Part shown: in pieces, positions 43,337 through 52,462 of the stretch
How the letters are laid out: the number at the start of each line of letters is the position of its first letter
Position numbering within the stretch: position 1 is the first letter of the stretch
Assembly: GCF_041146875.1 (NCBI RefSeq)
Contig: NZ_JBFRXP010000012.1
Coordinates: 25,899-89,898, forward strand
Direction of reading: 5' to 3'
DNA length: 64,000 bases
Source: Igneacidithiobacillus sp041146875
Lineage (GTDB): Bacteria > Pseudomonadota > Gammaproteobacteria > Acidithiobacillales > Acidithiobacillaceae
The notes under the pieces: model-generated
The model's database searches: none
What the model saw: the letters and a program-made list of their open reading frames with translations, nothing else
Told to the model about the DNA's origin: nothing
Translations under genes and position numbers: made by a program

Positions 43337-45586
43337 ATGATCGACAAGTCCTTGGAACAGTCCATCAATCAGGCATTCCAGACGGCGCGCGAATATGGGC
43401 ATGAGTATGCCTCGGTCGAGCATCTGCTGCTGGCGTTGCTCGATAACCCTGCCAGCATCGAAGTGCTGGACGCCTGCGGTGCCGATCGCAAACGCCTGAG
43501 TCGCGAACTCAAGGGTTTTCTGGGCAAGAAGATCCCCTCCCTCGGCAATGCCGGCACCGTCAATAGCCAACCCTCTATTGGCTTCCAACGCGTCATCCAG
43601 CGCGCACTTTATCACGTACAGTCGGCGGGGAAGGATGCCGTTACCGGCGCCAATGTTTTAGTAGCTCTGTTTGCCGAGCGCGAATCCCATGCCGTGTATT
43701 ATCTGCAAAAGGAACATGTGTCGCGCATGGACGTGGTCACCTACCTCGCTCATGGGCAGCAGCGTGACGAGGGCAACGAGGAAGGCGAAGAGCCGGAAAA
43801 TGAGCAGGAGCGCGGCAAATCTGGTAAAGATCCCCTTTCTGCCTATACGCGAAACCTGAACGCCCAGGCGCGGGCCGGGCGCATCGATCCCCTTATCGGC
43901 CGCGCCCACGAGCTGGAACGCGCCCTGCAGATTTTGGCACGGCGGCGCAAGAACAACCCGCTTTTTGTGGGCGAACCCGGGGTGGGAAAGACTGCCATCG
44001 TCGAAGGCTTGGCGCGCGCCATCGTCCACGGCAAGGTGCCGGAAATCCTCGAAAATGCCACCATTTATGCCCTCGACATGGGCGCCCTGATTGCTGGCTC
44101 CCGCTACCGTGGTGACTTCGAGGAACGGCTCAAGGCGGTGCTCAAGGCCCTGCAGCGGCAGCCAAAGGCCATTCTCTTTATTGACGAGATTCACACCATC
44201 GTTGGCGCCGGCGCAGTTTCCGGCGGCGCTATGGATGCCTCCAACCTACTCAAACCGGCCTTGTCAGCAGGTGAACTCAAGTGCATTGGTGCCACCACCT
44301 ACCAGGAATTCCGGCAGCATTTTGAGAAAGACCGGGCCCTGAGTCGGCGCTTCCAGAAGATCGACGTTCCCGAACCCAGTCCCGAAGAGGCCATTGAAGT
44401 TCTGCGCGGCCTCAAGCGCCACTTCGAAAACCATCACCACCTGCGCTACACCGATGCCGCCCTGCGCGCCGCTGTGGAACTCTCCATTAAACACATCCAC
44501 GATCGGCATCTACCCGACAAGGCCATTGATGTCATCGACGAGGTTGGTGCGGCTCAGGCACTGCTTGCCCCATCGCGGCGCAAAAAGAGCATTGGCGTGC
44601 ACGACATCGAGGAAATGGTTGCCAAAATGGCGCGCATCCCCGGTAAGTCGGTATCGCTGGATGACCGCACGGCGCTGAAAAATTTAGAACGTGATCTCAG
44701 CTTGGTGATCTTTGGGCAGGATCGTGCCATCCACGAGTTGAGTGCGGCCATCAAGCTCTCGCGAGCGGGCCTACGCCATGCCGAGAAGCCCATTGGCGCC
44801 TTTCTCTTTTCTGGCCCGACTGGCGTCGGCAAGACGGAGCTTACCCGGCAATTGGCGCAGCTTCTGGGTATTCCCCTAATGCGCTTTGACATGAGCGAGT
44901 ATATGGAGCGCCACAGCGTTTCCCGTCTTATTGGCTCGCCACCAGGCTATGTGGGGTATGACCAGTCCGGTCTGCTCAGTGATGCGATCCTCAAACACCC
45001 GCACGCGGTCCTGCTCCTGGATGAGATCGAAAAGGCCCATCCCGATATTTACAACGTCCTGCTGCAGGTGATGGATCACGGCAAGCTCACCGATGCCAGC
45101 GGCCGGCAAGTCGACTTCCGCCAGGTGATTCTGGTCATGACCACCAATGCTGGAGCCGAAGAGCAAGGCAAGGCGGCGATCGGCTTCGTGCAGAAGACGG
45201 GCGAAACGGGCAAGGAGATGGAGAGTATTCGCCGGGTCTTCGCGCCGGAATTTCGCAATCGTCTCGACGCCATTGTGCCCTTCTCGCCCCTGGCACGGGA
45301 AGATATCCTGCACGTGGTCGACAAGTTCCTCATGGAACTGGATGAACAACTCTTACAAAAGGGCTATAGCCTGGAGGTTAGCAGTGAGCTGCGGCAATGG
45401 CTGGCAAAGAAAGGGTACGATCCGTTGATGGGTGCGCGGCCAATGGCGCGACTAATTCAGGAAGAACTGAAAAAACCGCTGGCGGAGCACATCCTGTTTG
45501 GCGACCTGCCCAAGGGCACGCAGATCAGCGCCGCTCTGGAGGCCGACAAGGTTGTCCTGCGCCTGCCCGAGACCGCCCCGGTCTAA
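43337..45586 (+). CDS. clpA: ATP-dependent Clp protease ATP-binding subunit ClpA
   Basis: A 749-residue AAA+ unfoldase: N-domain (1-140), first ATPase module with Walker A GEPGVGKT (about 212-219) and second with GPTGVGKTE (about 495). The IGL/IGF loop that docks ClpP is seen as AAIGFVQ near residue 615. It unfolds substrates for ClpP, which is not in the window. Its TAA stop overlaps the stop of the convergent gene at 45583. Confidence 0.97.
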   Translation: MIDKSLEQSINQAFQTAREYGHEYASVEHLLLALLDNPASIEVLDACGADRKRLSRELKGFLGKKIPSLGNAGTVNSQPSIGFQRVIQRALYHVQSAGKDAVTGANVLVALFAERESHAVYYLQKEHVSRMDVVTYLAHGQQRDEGNEEGEEPENEQERGKSGKDPLSAYTRNLNAQARAGRIDPLIGRAHELERALQILARRRKNNPLFVGEPGVGKTAIVEGLARAIVHGKVPEILENATIYALDMGALIAGSRYRGDFEERLKAVLKALQRQPKAILFIDEIHTIVGAGAVSGGAMDASNLLKPALSAGELKCIGATTYQEFRQHFEKDRALSRRFQKIDVPEPSPEEAIEVLRGLKRHFENHHHLRYTDAALRAAVELSIKHIHDRHLPDKAIDVIDEVGAAQALLAPSRRKKSIGVHDIEEMVAKMARIPGKSVSLDDRTALKNLERDLSLVIFGQDRAIHELSAAIKLSRAGLRHAEKPIGAFLFSGPTGVGKTELTRQLAQLLGIPLMRFDMSEYMERHSVSRLIGSPPGYVGYDQSGLLSDAILKHPHAVLLLDEIEKAHPDIYNVLLQVMDHGKLTDASGRQVDFRQVILVMTTNAGAEEQGKAAIGFVQKTGETGKEMESIRRVFAPEFRNRLDAIVPFSPLAREDILHVVDKFLMELDEQLLQKGYSLEVSSELRQWLAKKGYDPLMGARPMARLIQEELKKPLAEHILFGDLPKGTQISAALEADKVVLRLPETAPV

Positions 45587-46026
45587 CGCTGGCGGCGCCA
45601 GTAGGGCGCCAATAGCCGTGCCTCGGGCACCTCTTCGAGAATGGCGGCAGGGATTTCCACGGTCAGCCCTGGGCGAGCGCGAATGCTCACCCACAATAGG
45701 TTCATACGCAGGTTGAGGTCGGCAAAGACTACCCATTTTTGGTAGCGTTGCAAAACACCACCTACCAAGCGCAGGGTGTGTATTTGTCGTTCTCTGCTGT
45801 GGCGCCGCAAGCCGGGAAAAAGCATACGAAAATCGGCGAGCAGATGGCCATATTCATCGCGGATCGGGACGCGCTGCCAAAGTGGTCCATCCGCCTCTAG
45901 CCTGCCCCAGGGCAGGATGACAGGCAGTGTGCAGGCCGGGACCAGGGCGGCCCCGGACTCTGCGCGAGGCTCAGCCCGGGAAGCGGGCAACGTCCTTGTT
46001 GATGATCTCTCGGGCGGCTTCGACAC
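45583..46026 (-). CDS. Conserved-looking hypothetical protein
   Basis: A 147-residue soluble protein that I do not recognise. It is rich in Arg and Leu, has no signal peptide or membrane helix, and no metal motif. Likely secondary structure is mixed, with a core such as YQKWVVFADLNLRMNLLWVS. The GTG start at 46026 has AAGGA eight bases upstream but overlaps the ppa end by 56 bases; a TTG at 45990 is an alternative. Its stop shares bases with the clpA stop on the other strand (CTAA), which supports a real gene end. Confidence 0.6.
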   Translation of the reverse strand: MSKPPERSSTRTLPASRAEPRAESGAALVPACTLPVILPWGRLEADGPLWQRVPIRDEYGHLLADFRMLFPGLRRHSRERQIHTLRLVGGVLQRYQKWVVFADLNLRMNLLWVSIRARPGLTVEIPAAILEEVPEARLLAPYWRRQR

Positions 46027-46495
46027 CGGACCAATCCTTGAGTTTTACCCACTTGCCAGGCTCGAGGTCTTTATAGTGCTCGAAGAAATGACGCACCTGA
46101 TCGAGCAACGCTTGCGGCAGGTCTTTGACGTCCTGAATGGCCTCATAACCCGGCGCGACCTTGGCATGGGGCACCGCAATGATCTTCATGTCCATGCCTT
46201 TTTCGTCTTCCATCACCAACACGCCTACGGGACGCGCACGTAATACCGAACCGGGAGCCACCGGCTGTGGAGAGACAACCAGGACGTCGGTGGGGTCGCC
46301 ATCATCCGACAAGGTATTGGGAATAAAGCCATAATTCAACGGGTAATGCATCGCCGTAAACAGAAAACGATCGACAAAAATCGCCTCGGAGCCCTTCTCC
46401 ACCTCGTATTTGACGCTCGAGCCCTGCGGGACTTCGATCACTACGTGGATATCGTCGGGCAGGGCATTGCCGGCGGGGATTGCTTTGAGCTTCAT
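45971..46495 (-). CDS. ppa: Inorganic pyrophosphatase (family I)
   Basis: A 174-residue soluble pyrophosphatase. Signatures include IEVPQGSSVKYEVEK, the catalytic DDGDPTDVLV and MEDEKGMDMKIIAV. It hydrolyses PPi and pulls biosynthetic reactions forward. ATG at 46495 has AAGGAG eight bases upstream and overlaps the kdsB stop (ATGA). Confidence 0.97.
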   Translation of the reverse strand: MKLKAIPAGNALPDDIHVVIEVPQGSSVKYEVEKGSEAIFVDRFLFTAMHYPLNYGFIPNTLSDDGDPTDVLVVSPQPVAPGSVLRARPVGVLVMEDEKGMDMKIIAVPHAKVAPGYEAIQDVKDLPQALLDQVRHFFEHYKDLEPGKWVKLKDWSGVEAAREIINKDVARFPG

Positions 46496-47268
46496 GCAGA
46501 ACACTCCTTATGGGTGGAAAATGCGGCCCGCACCCGGGCCAGATCCGCTGGGGTATCAACCCCAATCGGGGGAATTACATCGCTACAGCATACCCGAATT
46601 CGCCAACCGCGTTCGAGTATGCGCAGTTGCTCCAGGGATTCGAGAGTTTCCAGGGGGGAACGCGGCCAGCGCGCATAGTCCTGCAAAAAGCCGGCACGAT
46701 AGGCATAGAGGCCGAGATGCCGCCAATGCCGACCGTCTGGAAGCCCGGCATCCTCAGGTAATGGATACTGATCGCGGTGCCAGGGGATGGGAGCTCGCGA
46801 GAAATAGAGGGCATCACCGGCGGCATTGAGCACCACCTTGACGGCATGCGGATCGACCAGATCTTCCCAGCGGGTCAGGGGCACTGCCGCCGTCGCCACG
46901 GCAAGATCTGCATCTGCAGCCAGGGCCGCGGCTACTGTATGAATCAGCGCCGCGGGCATCTGCGGCTCGTCGCCCTGCAGATTGACAATGATTTCATCCG
47001 CTGCCAGCCCGAGAACCTGGACCGCCTCGGCCAAGCGTTCGCTACCACAGGTATGGCTCGGATGCGTTAATATCACTTCGCCGCCATGGGCACGCACCGC
47101 CGCCAGGATTTCCGCATCATCAGCGGCCACCACCACCCGCTCTGCGCCACTCGCGAGGGCACAACGACGCACCCATTCAATCATCGGCAGACCAGCAATA
47201 GGTAACAGCACCTTACCCGGCAAGCGGGAAGATGCTAGGCGCGCCGGGATGAGAACGGTGAAGCTCAC
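46492..47268 (-). CDS. kdsB: CMP-KDO synthetase
   Basis: A 258-residue nucleotidyltransferase activating KDO with CTP for lipopolysaccharide core synthesis. IPARLASSRLPGKVL at the N-terminus and NLQGDEPQMP are the expected motifs. It starts with GTG overlapping the preceding stop (GTGA). Part of the lpxK-Trm112-kdsB-ppa run. Confidence 0.96.
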   Translation of the reverse strand: MSFTVLIPARLASSRLPGKVLLPIAGLPMIEWVRRCALASGAERVVVAADDAEILAAVRAHGGEVILTHPSHTCGSERLAEAVQVLGLAADEIIVNLQGDEPQMPAALIHTVAAALAADADLAVATAAVPLTRWEDLVDPHAVKVVLNAAGDALYFSRAPIPWHRDQYPLPEDAGLPDGRHWRHLGLYAYRAGFLQDYARWPRSPLETLESLEQLRILERGWRIRVCCSDVIPPIGVDTPADLARVRAAFSTHKECSA

Positions 47269-47447
47269 TTGGCCTCAGCTTCCAAAGGTTCTGCCTCTTC
47301 CAGCAAGAGCACGGGAATCCCATCGCGCACGGGAAAGCGCAGCTTGCAGCGCTCACAACAGAGGGCACGCTGTTCTGCGCAAGGAAAAAGCGGTCCCTTG
47401 CAGTCAGGACAGGCCAATAGGTCGAGCAAACGGCGGTCGATTTTCAC
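47265..47447 (-). CDS. Trm112/YcaR-like zinc-ribbon protein
   Basis: A 60-residue protein with two cysteine pairs (CPDC near residue 13 and CERC near 32) and the family tail FPVRDGIPVLL. This protein is regularly encoded between lpxK and kdsB in proteobacteria; the eukaryotic relative Trm112 activates methyltransferases, but the bacterial role is unclear. Both ends overlap neighbours by four bases. Confidence 0.88.
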   Translation of the reverse strand: MKIDRRLLDLLACPDCKGPLFPCAEQRALCCERCKLRFPVRDGIPVLLLEEAEPLEAEAK

Positions 47448-48442
47448 TGTGGGTTCCTCAAGCTGGCCAGGCGCTGGTCGAGCCAAACACGGAAAGCGGA
47501 CTCCCAGCGGATACCGATTTCCAGCACCCAAGTCTCTGGCAAGTCATCGATATGCCGACATTTTACGGCATCCTTGCTGGTCATGACGAGGGGGGGGGGC
47601 AACTGGGCAAGGTCGTGCTGGCGAAAGACATGATGGTCGGGAAAGGCATGCATGCTTACTTGCGCCCCCAAACTCTCCAGTGTGTGACGAAAACGCTCGG
47701 GACGTGCGATGCCCGTAACGGCGTGAATCTGGCGCTTGCACAGTAGCGCGAGAGGGAGTTCCTGTTCGGGACCGGCAAGCGGCGACAGGCGCGTAACCTG
47801 CTGCTCATAGCGAAATATAGGTCGCGCGATATCGGTCAGGTCGGGACTGGTGGCCGCGGCAGGGTCGCAGAGCAAGGCATCAGCCTCCTGTAGTGCGGCC
47901 TTTCCTTCGCGAAGCGGTCCAGCCGGCAGGCAACGGCCATTCCCGAGCGGCGCCTCGCCTTGGAGTAACACAAGGGAAAGGCTGGGCTGCAGGGCCAGAT
48001 GTTGAAAGCCATCATCCAAAACCACAATGTCGTGACCCGCAGCAGCGGCCGCGGCGATCCCCGCATGGCGCACCCGACTCAGATACACCGGTGCCACGCT
48101 ACGCAGCAGCAGCGGTTCATCGCCAGCGCGCTGCGGCAAATCACCTGGCATCACCGCATAGGGTTCGGCGGGCGGATGGGCGCCGTAGCCACGGCTGATG
48201 GCCGCAGGGTGCCACGATTGTGCTTGCAGGTACTGGAGCAAGGCCATGCTTACCGGCGTCTTGGCGCTGCCTCCAACGGTCAGGTTACCGACGACAATAC
48301 TCGGCAAGACCGCTGGCGAGCGTTGTGCCTGAGCCCGCCGTCGTGCCGCTGCGGCGCAGTACATCACACCGAGGGGGCGCAACAGATCCGACCAGGCGCC
48401 GCCCGCATACCACTGACGCTCGAGTTCCTGACGCCAATTCAC
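47444..48442 (-). CDS. lpxK: Tetraacyldisaccharide 4'-kinase
   Basis: A 332-residue enzyme phosphorylating the lipid A precursor. The P-loop is VVGNLTVGGSAKTPV (about residue 51), with serine in the place of the usual GxGKT-type residue, and DDGFQH (about 143) is the conserved acidic motif. The N-terminus is amphipathic for inner-membrane binding. It starts with GTG overlapping the upstream stop (GTGA). Confidence 0.93.
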   Translation of the reverse strand: MNWRQELERQWYAGGAWSDLLRPLGVMYCAAAARRRAQAQRSPAVLPSIVVGNLTVGGSAKTPVSMALLQYLQAQSWHPAAISRGYGAHPPAEPYAVMPGDLPQRAGDEPLLLRSVAPVYLSRVRHAGIAAAAAAGHDIVVLDDGFQHLALQPSLSLVLLQGEAPLGNGRCLPAGPLREGKAALQEADALLCDPAAATSPDLTDIARPIFRYEQQVTRLSPLAGPEQELPLALLCKRQIHAVTGIARPERFRHTLESLGAQVSMHAFPDHHVFRQHDLAQLPPPLVMTSKDAVKCRHIDDLPETWVLEIGIRWESAFRVWLDQRLASLRNPQ

Positions 48443-49584
48443 CAGTCAAATACGCGTTGCAGAAATTCCGGCAAGCGTTCGCCGGCAGCGCGGCGCTCTT
48501 GCCAGAAGAAACGCCGGTAGGCGTCGGCCTCTTCGCGCGCGGCAATCGGCTCGGCCAGCACTGCAGCCCAATGCTGCAGCACTGTCGTCGGGTCAGCCAG
48601 CGCCCGCGGCTGGGCAGCAATCGTGGCGGGCAAGTCCCAATGCAGTTCTGGCCGCCGACTGAGAGGGCGTCCGCCAGCAAAGATCTGCCAGAGTAGCGTG
48701 CTACCCGCAGCCAGGAGATGCACGGCGTCGCAGGCCGCTGCCAAAGCCGGATGCCAACGGGCTTCATCTACCTGCAACACGCTACCCACCGGCACCTGTG
48801 CTCGTTGCCAGCGCGACAGACGGGGCAAGTTCGCGGGTGCCCCGAGCCCCTCAAGAAAGAGCAGGCCCCGCTCGCATAACGGCGACTGCTGCCAGGCGGC
48901 AGACCAGGCAAACCAGTCTGCGGCGCGCAGACCCGTTACCCAAAACAAAGCATCCCCCTGGCTGCCAAGAATCAGGTTGCGAAAATTGGGTTCGACCTGC
49001 GCCACCGTCACCAAGGTCAGGAAATCAACGGGTTCCTGCAGACCTTTGACGGAAGAAAGCGACTGCCATTGCTGGTATTGCAACTGGCTACGCGGATAGA
49101 TCGCTTCCCACGGTGTCGCGCTCGCCGCACTATCTGGCGCCGTAGCCATTGCCAAAGCAGGGATTTTTTTCTTGCTGAGCAGACGTGCCAGGGCGGGACT
49201 GGGAACTCGTCCTAGCCCCAGGTAACGCAAAGGTTGCAGGCGCTGCAGGGTGGTTTCCAGGGCGCGCGCATGGGCACAGGGGCCAAAGCCGTAGCCCAAG
49301 CGCTCGATACCGGCGCTGGTTTCGGGGAAAAGGGCCGTATCCTCACGTTCGAAGGTGAGGATCATACGTAGATCTCGCCGCTTGTCGCTAATTGCCCGGC
49401 ACAGTTCCACACCCAAGCGCAGTTCGTCACCGGCAGCGCCGCCTTGCAGCCACAAGACCGGCCCCCGGTCACCCGGCAATTTTAGCCCACCCAGACGGGC
49501 ATTGGCCTGCGCGATACGTCCTGCCCGGGCGTCTTGCCAGCTTGCCCAGCGGGCGCGCCAATAGTTGGCTCCGTAGTAACTCAT
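48439..49584 (-). CDS. Glycosyltransferase, divergent KDO-transferase-like (GT30-like)
   Basis: A 381-residue soluble protein with two Rossmann-like halves. LWLQGGAAGDELRLGVELC lies where WaaA/KdtA has its HAVSVGE-type acceptor motif, and HLLAAGSTLLWQIFAGGRPL resembles a nucleotide-sugar-binding C-terminal motif. Position between an acyltransferase and lpxK-kdsB supports a role in lipopolysaccharide inner-core assembly. The usual WaaA active-site glutamate motif is not clearly conserved and there is no N-terminal membrane helix, so another glycosyltransferase is possible. ATG at 49584 forms an ATGA overlap; the frame is open further upstream. Confidence 0.5.
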   Translation of the reverse strand: MSYYGANYWRARWASWQDARAGRIAQANARLGGLKLPGDRGPVLWLQGGAAGDELRLGVELCRAISDKRRDLRMILTFEREDTALFPETSAGIERLGYGFGPCAHARALETTLQRLQPLRYLGLGRVPSPALARLLSKKKIPALAMATAPDSAASATPWEAIYPRSQLQYQQWQSLSSVKGLQEPVDFLTLVTVAQVEPNFRNLILGSQGDALFWVTGLRAADWFAWSAAWQQSPLCERGLLFLEGLGAPANLPRLSRWQRAQVPVGSVLQVDEARWHPALAAACDAVHLLAAGSTLLWQIFAGGRPLSRRPELHWDLPATIAAQPRALADPTTVLQHWAAVLAEPIAAREEADAYRRFFWQERRAAGERLPEFLQRVFDW

Positions 49585-50267
49585 TGCTCTTCGTCCTTTT
49601 GTCGTGCACGCCCCATCAGCTGATCCGCATGCTGACGCTGGGTACGCATCTGCTCCTCCAGTTGCTGCTGCAGGATGGTCATCTCCGAGGCTGGCGTATC
49701 TGCCGCGATGCGCATCGGTTCGCCCCAGAGTACCAGCGCACGACTGCCAGGCCAGGGAAAGAGAAAACGGTCCCAACTGGCAAAACAGCGTCCCCAGCGG
49801 GCGGAAAAGGTCACCGGAACGATGGGCAGGCCGGTCCAGCGCGCCAGCTCCAGCACCCCTGCCTGCAATTCTTCGCGCGGGCCGCGCGGACCATCGGGGG
49901 TAATTGCCAGATCATAGCCTTCGCGTGCCCCGCGCAGCATACCTTTTGCCCCTTTGAGCGCGCCACGCCGACTAGAGCCACGCACTGCCTCATAACCCCA
50001 GTGCGACATTACCTGGGCAATCAGTTCACCATCGCGGTGTTCGCTGATCAGAATCTTCACCCGCCTGCCGCCAATACGGCGGTAGGCGGCCGGGATCAGG
50101 GCCAGGCGTCCATGCCAGAAAGCGAGGATAATCGGTTGCCCACTGACATGTAGGGCGCGTATCTGCTCCGCACCCTCCTCCTGCCAGCGCAAGCTGCTCG
50201 CAATTGCCTTCAGCAAAATGGCCGCCAACCAGGCAACGCGGGACTGCCAGCGCCCCTCCAGCCGCAC
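49581..50267 (-). CDS. DUF374 lysophospholipid-acyltransferase-like protein
   Basis: A 228-residue LPLAT-superfamily protein. IILAFWHGRLALIPAAY holds the usual catalytic His region and ITPDGPRGPREEL the substrate motif. DUF374 proteins sit in lipid A gene clusters and are thought to acylate envelope lipids; the substrate is unknown. GTG start three bases after exbD, with a weak ribosome site, suggests coupling. Confidence 0.82.
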   Translation of the reverse strand: MRLEGRWQSRVAWLAAILLKAIASSLRWQEEGAEQIRALHVSGQPIILAFWHGRLALIPAAYRRIGGRRVKILISEHRDGELIAQVMSHWGYEAVRGSSRRGALKGAKGMLRGAREGYDLAITPDGPRGPREELQAGVLELARWTGLPIVPVTFSARWGRCFASWDRFLFPWPGSRALVLWGEPMRIAADTPASEMTILQQQLEEQMRTQRQHADQLMGRARQKDEEQ

Positions 50268-50270
50268 CTG

Positions 50271-50687
50271 TCAGTGTCCCGCCTGGCTCAAGGTGGCAAA
50301 ACTGATGCGCGTCAGCCCAGCTTCCTGTGCCGCATCCAGGACATCGATCACATATTGCTGGGTGGCGTCCTTATCGGCGCGCAGCACGATAACGCGCTCC
50401 GGGTCTTGCGCCGCCAGGGCTTTGAGACGTTCGAGCAGGGCGCTCATTGGCAGACCGTGGCCGTCGATGGCCACTTGCCCGCTGGCACTTAGGTCGATGG
50501 TGATGGGAGTTTTCGGTTCGCCTTTTGCGGCTTGCTGGGCCTTAGGCAGTTGCATGGAGATATGGCTGTGCTGCACAAAGCTCGTCGTCACCATGAAAAA
50601 GAGCAGCAACACCAAGACAATGTCGACCATGGAAATCACATTGATCTCCGGCTCTTCGTTACCGCCTCTACGCGTACCAAAGTTCAT
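50271..50687 (-). CDS. exbD: Biopolymer transport protein ExbD/TolR
   Basis: A 138-residue protein with one N-terminal membrane helix (about 18-38) carrying the conserved proton-channel aspartate in NVISMVDIVLVLLLFFMV and a periplasmic domain. It partners with ExbB to energise TonB or Tol-type systems. ATG overlaps the exbB stop (ATGA). Confidence 0.93.
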   Translation of the reverse strand: MNFGTRRGGNEEPEINVISMVDIVLVLLLFFMVTTSFVQHSHISMQLPKAQQAAKGEPKTPITIDLSASGQVAIDGHGLPMSALLERLKALAAQDPERVIVLRADKDATQQYVIDVLDAAQEAGLTRISFATLSQAGH

Positions 50688-51301
50688 TGCTTAGCACCCG
50701 CCAGGAGGTTCACGAGCTTCAGGACATCTTTCTCGGTGGCCAACACCAAGATCTCTACCCGCCCGCGGAAATAGCGGTAAAAGAGCAGGCTGGGGATGGC
50801 CACAATCAGTCCCGCCGCGGTGGTGATGAGTGCCTCGGCAATTCCACCCGCCAACGCCTTAGGATCGCCCATACCCACGGTACCAATAGCGGCAAAGGCA
50901 TGCATGATGCCAAAGACCGTACCAAGCAGACCAAGCAACGGTGCGGCCCCCGCGATACTTCCCAGAAAATTTAGATAGCGATCCAGGTGCGCCATTTCGT
51001 GGCGTCCCGCATCTTCGACGATCTCTTTGATCGTATCCCGCGGCTGCCCAACCTGCTGCAGGGCAACCAGCAAGATTCGCGCCAGAGGCGTATCGTTTTC
51101 GTAGAGCTGCTTCACCGCTTGCGGGAGCTTGCCCACCTCCACCAGGTCGGCGACCCGCCCGACTAGGCCTTGCGGCACGATACGCGCCCGCCGCAGCACC
51201 CAAAAACGATTGCCGATGATGGCCAGCGCCAGGATGGCGGCCAAAATAAGGATGGGCAGCACAAAGCCGCCCAAGCTGAATAGTTCTACGAGATCACGCA
51301 C
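50684..51301 (-). CDS. exbB: Biopolymer transport protein ExbB/TolQ (MotA/TolQ/ExbB channel)
   Basis: A 205-residue protein with three membrane helices and the conserved GLLGTVFGIMHAFAAIG segment followed by GGIAEALITTAAGLIVAIPSLLFY. It forms the proton channel with ExbD. GTG start with GGGAG seven bases upstream. First gene of a long coupled run through lipid A and KDO genes to ppa. No tonB is visible nearby, so the pair may serve another partner. Confidence 0.93.
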   Translation of the reverse strand: MRDLVELFSLGGFVLPILILAAILALAIIGNRFWVLRRARIVPQGLVGRVADLVEVGKLPQAVKQLYENDTPLARILLVALQQVGQPRDTIKEIVEDAGRHEMAHLDRYLNFLGSIAGAAPLLGLLGTVFGIMHAFAAIGTVGMGDPKALAGGIAEALITTAAGLIVAIPSLLFYRYFRGRVEILVLATEKDVLKLVNLLAGAKQ

Positions 51302-51374
51302 GTAACACTCCCGCCAGGATATCTAACGGGGATCGACTATAGCACAAGCGCCGGATTTGCCGAGAACCTTTCTG

Positions 51375-52448
51375 TTACTTCAGGTTAGCCAGGACCTCGG
51401 GGGGAACCGGCACAAACTGGAACTGCTTGGCCGGGCGGAAATCCTTGATCACATCACCGGCATAGACCTGCCCCTGCCCCATGGGCAGCAGCATCACCGG
51501 GGCGCCGGGAGCCAAGTCGGCTTTTTTCAGGTCGACCCGGAAAAGATCCAGGCTAGAGGTAGAATTGAAGTAATATTTCAGATCTTTTTGGTCTGCCACT
51601 ACCCGCCAGCGGGTGGTGGAGATATTCGGATGACCGGGAGTAGAAATCCCCATGGGCACGGAGACATTGTTCAGCACACTAAAGACCTGTGCTACGCCCT
51701 GTTGGTTGTTCGCGGTCTTGGGGACGGCGTGAATATAAAAATCGGCGCGGGCAAAGCGATCCGGTGGCTGATTGGTACCGGGCAAAAAGGTGGTTCCGCC
51801 AATCTCACGCCAATACTCGGCAATGGCCAACTGATGCGGGAGCTCTGGATCATTGGTCATGACCTGGTATTGCCGCCCCTCATGCACCACCAGCTTGCCA
51901 TCGATATACTCCAATATGGCGCTGTTGCCGTCGGCATCAGAAAGCGAAAGATGCAGAGTGGTGAATTTGTCGGTACCCGGGATGGGCGCCGAAATCAGAC
52001 AGACTGGATGCGTCTTGAGCGACGCCACGGCCTCTTTGACCGTAGCGAAGTTGTCGAGAAAGTATTGTGCCCACGCACTGATAACGAGGCGTTTATCGTT
52101 GGCGGCACATTGATCAGGATATTTGCTACTATTCAGCCACAGGAGATTGGCGTCGAGACCTTTCTGGTTCATGCCATCACTGACTGCGGCATTCAGGGAA
52201 GTTACCACCACACTACCATAGCGCGAGGTCCACTCCGCAGAGTTCTTGCCGGCCGCGCCATTCTCCTTCAGGCCCGCGGGAAAGATCCACAGGCGCGAAT
52301 GCATAGGGTCCTTCCAGTCCATGGTACGGCCAGTGATGTTGAGGCCATCCTCACCGTGGTACACTACCCGCGTGCAAGCCTGAGCGGCCAGGCTCGTGCT
52401 CAGGGCTGCAGCAGTCATAGTCATGCCCAATAAGGTCTTTTTGATCAC
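51375..52448 (-). CDS. Choloylglycine hydrolase / penicillin V acylase family linear amide hydrolase
   Basis: A 357-residue Ntn hydrolase exported by a signal peptide ending LAAQA, which exposes the nucleophilic cysteine (C25 before cleavage) in ACTRVVYHG. GRTMDWKD, MTNDPELPHQLA and NNVSVPMGI match the other conserved active-site regions. Family members cleave bile-salt, penicillin V or N-acyl homoserine lactone amides; in this organism the last is more plausible but unproven. GTG at 52448 has AAGGAGAGG upstream; the longer frame would start at a TTG overlapping the mscS stop and put that site inside the gene. Confidence 0.85.
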   Translation of the reverse strand: MIKKTLLGMTMTAAALSTSLAAQACTRVVYHGEDGLNITGRTMDWKDPMHSRLWIFPAGLKENGAAGKNSAEWTSRYGSVVVTSLNAAVSDGMNQKGLDANLLWLNSSKYPDQCAANDKRLVISAWAQYFLDNFATVKEAVASLKTHPVCLISAPIPGTDKFTTLHLSLSDADGNSAILEYIDGKLVVHEGRQYQVMTNDPELPHQLAIAEYWREIGGTTFLPGTNQPPDRFARADFYIHAVPKTANNQQGVAQVFSVLNNVSVPMGISTPGHPNISTTRWRVVADQKDLKYYFNSTSSLDLFRVDLKKADLAPGAPVMLLPMGQGQVYAGDVIKDFRPAKQFQFVPVPPEVLANLK

Positions 52449-52462
52449 GTTTCCTCTCCTTG

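Noticed and set aside
51357..52433. 358-codon open frame on the plus strand
   Set aside because: Antisense to the choloylglycine-hydrolase family gene, which has a signal peptide and active-site motifs.
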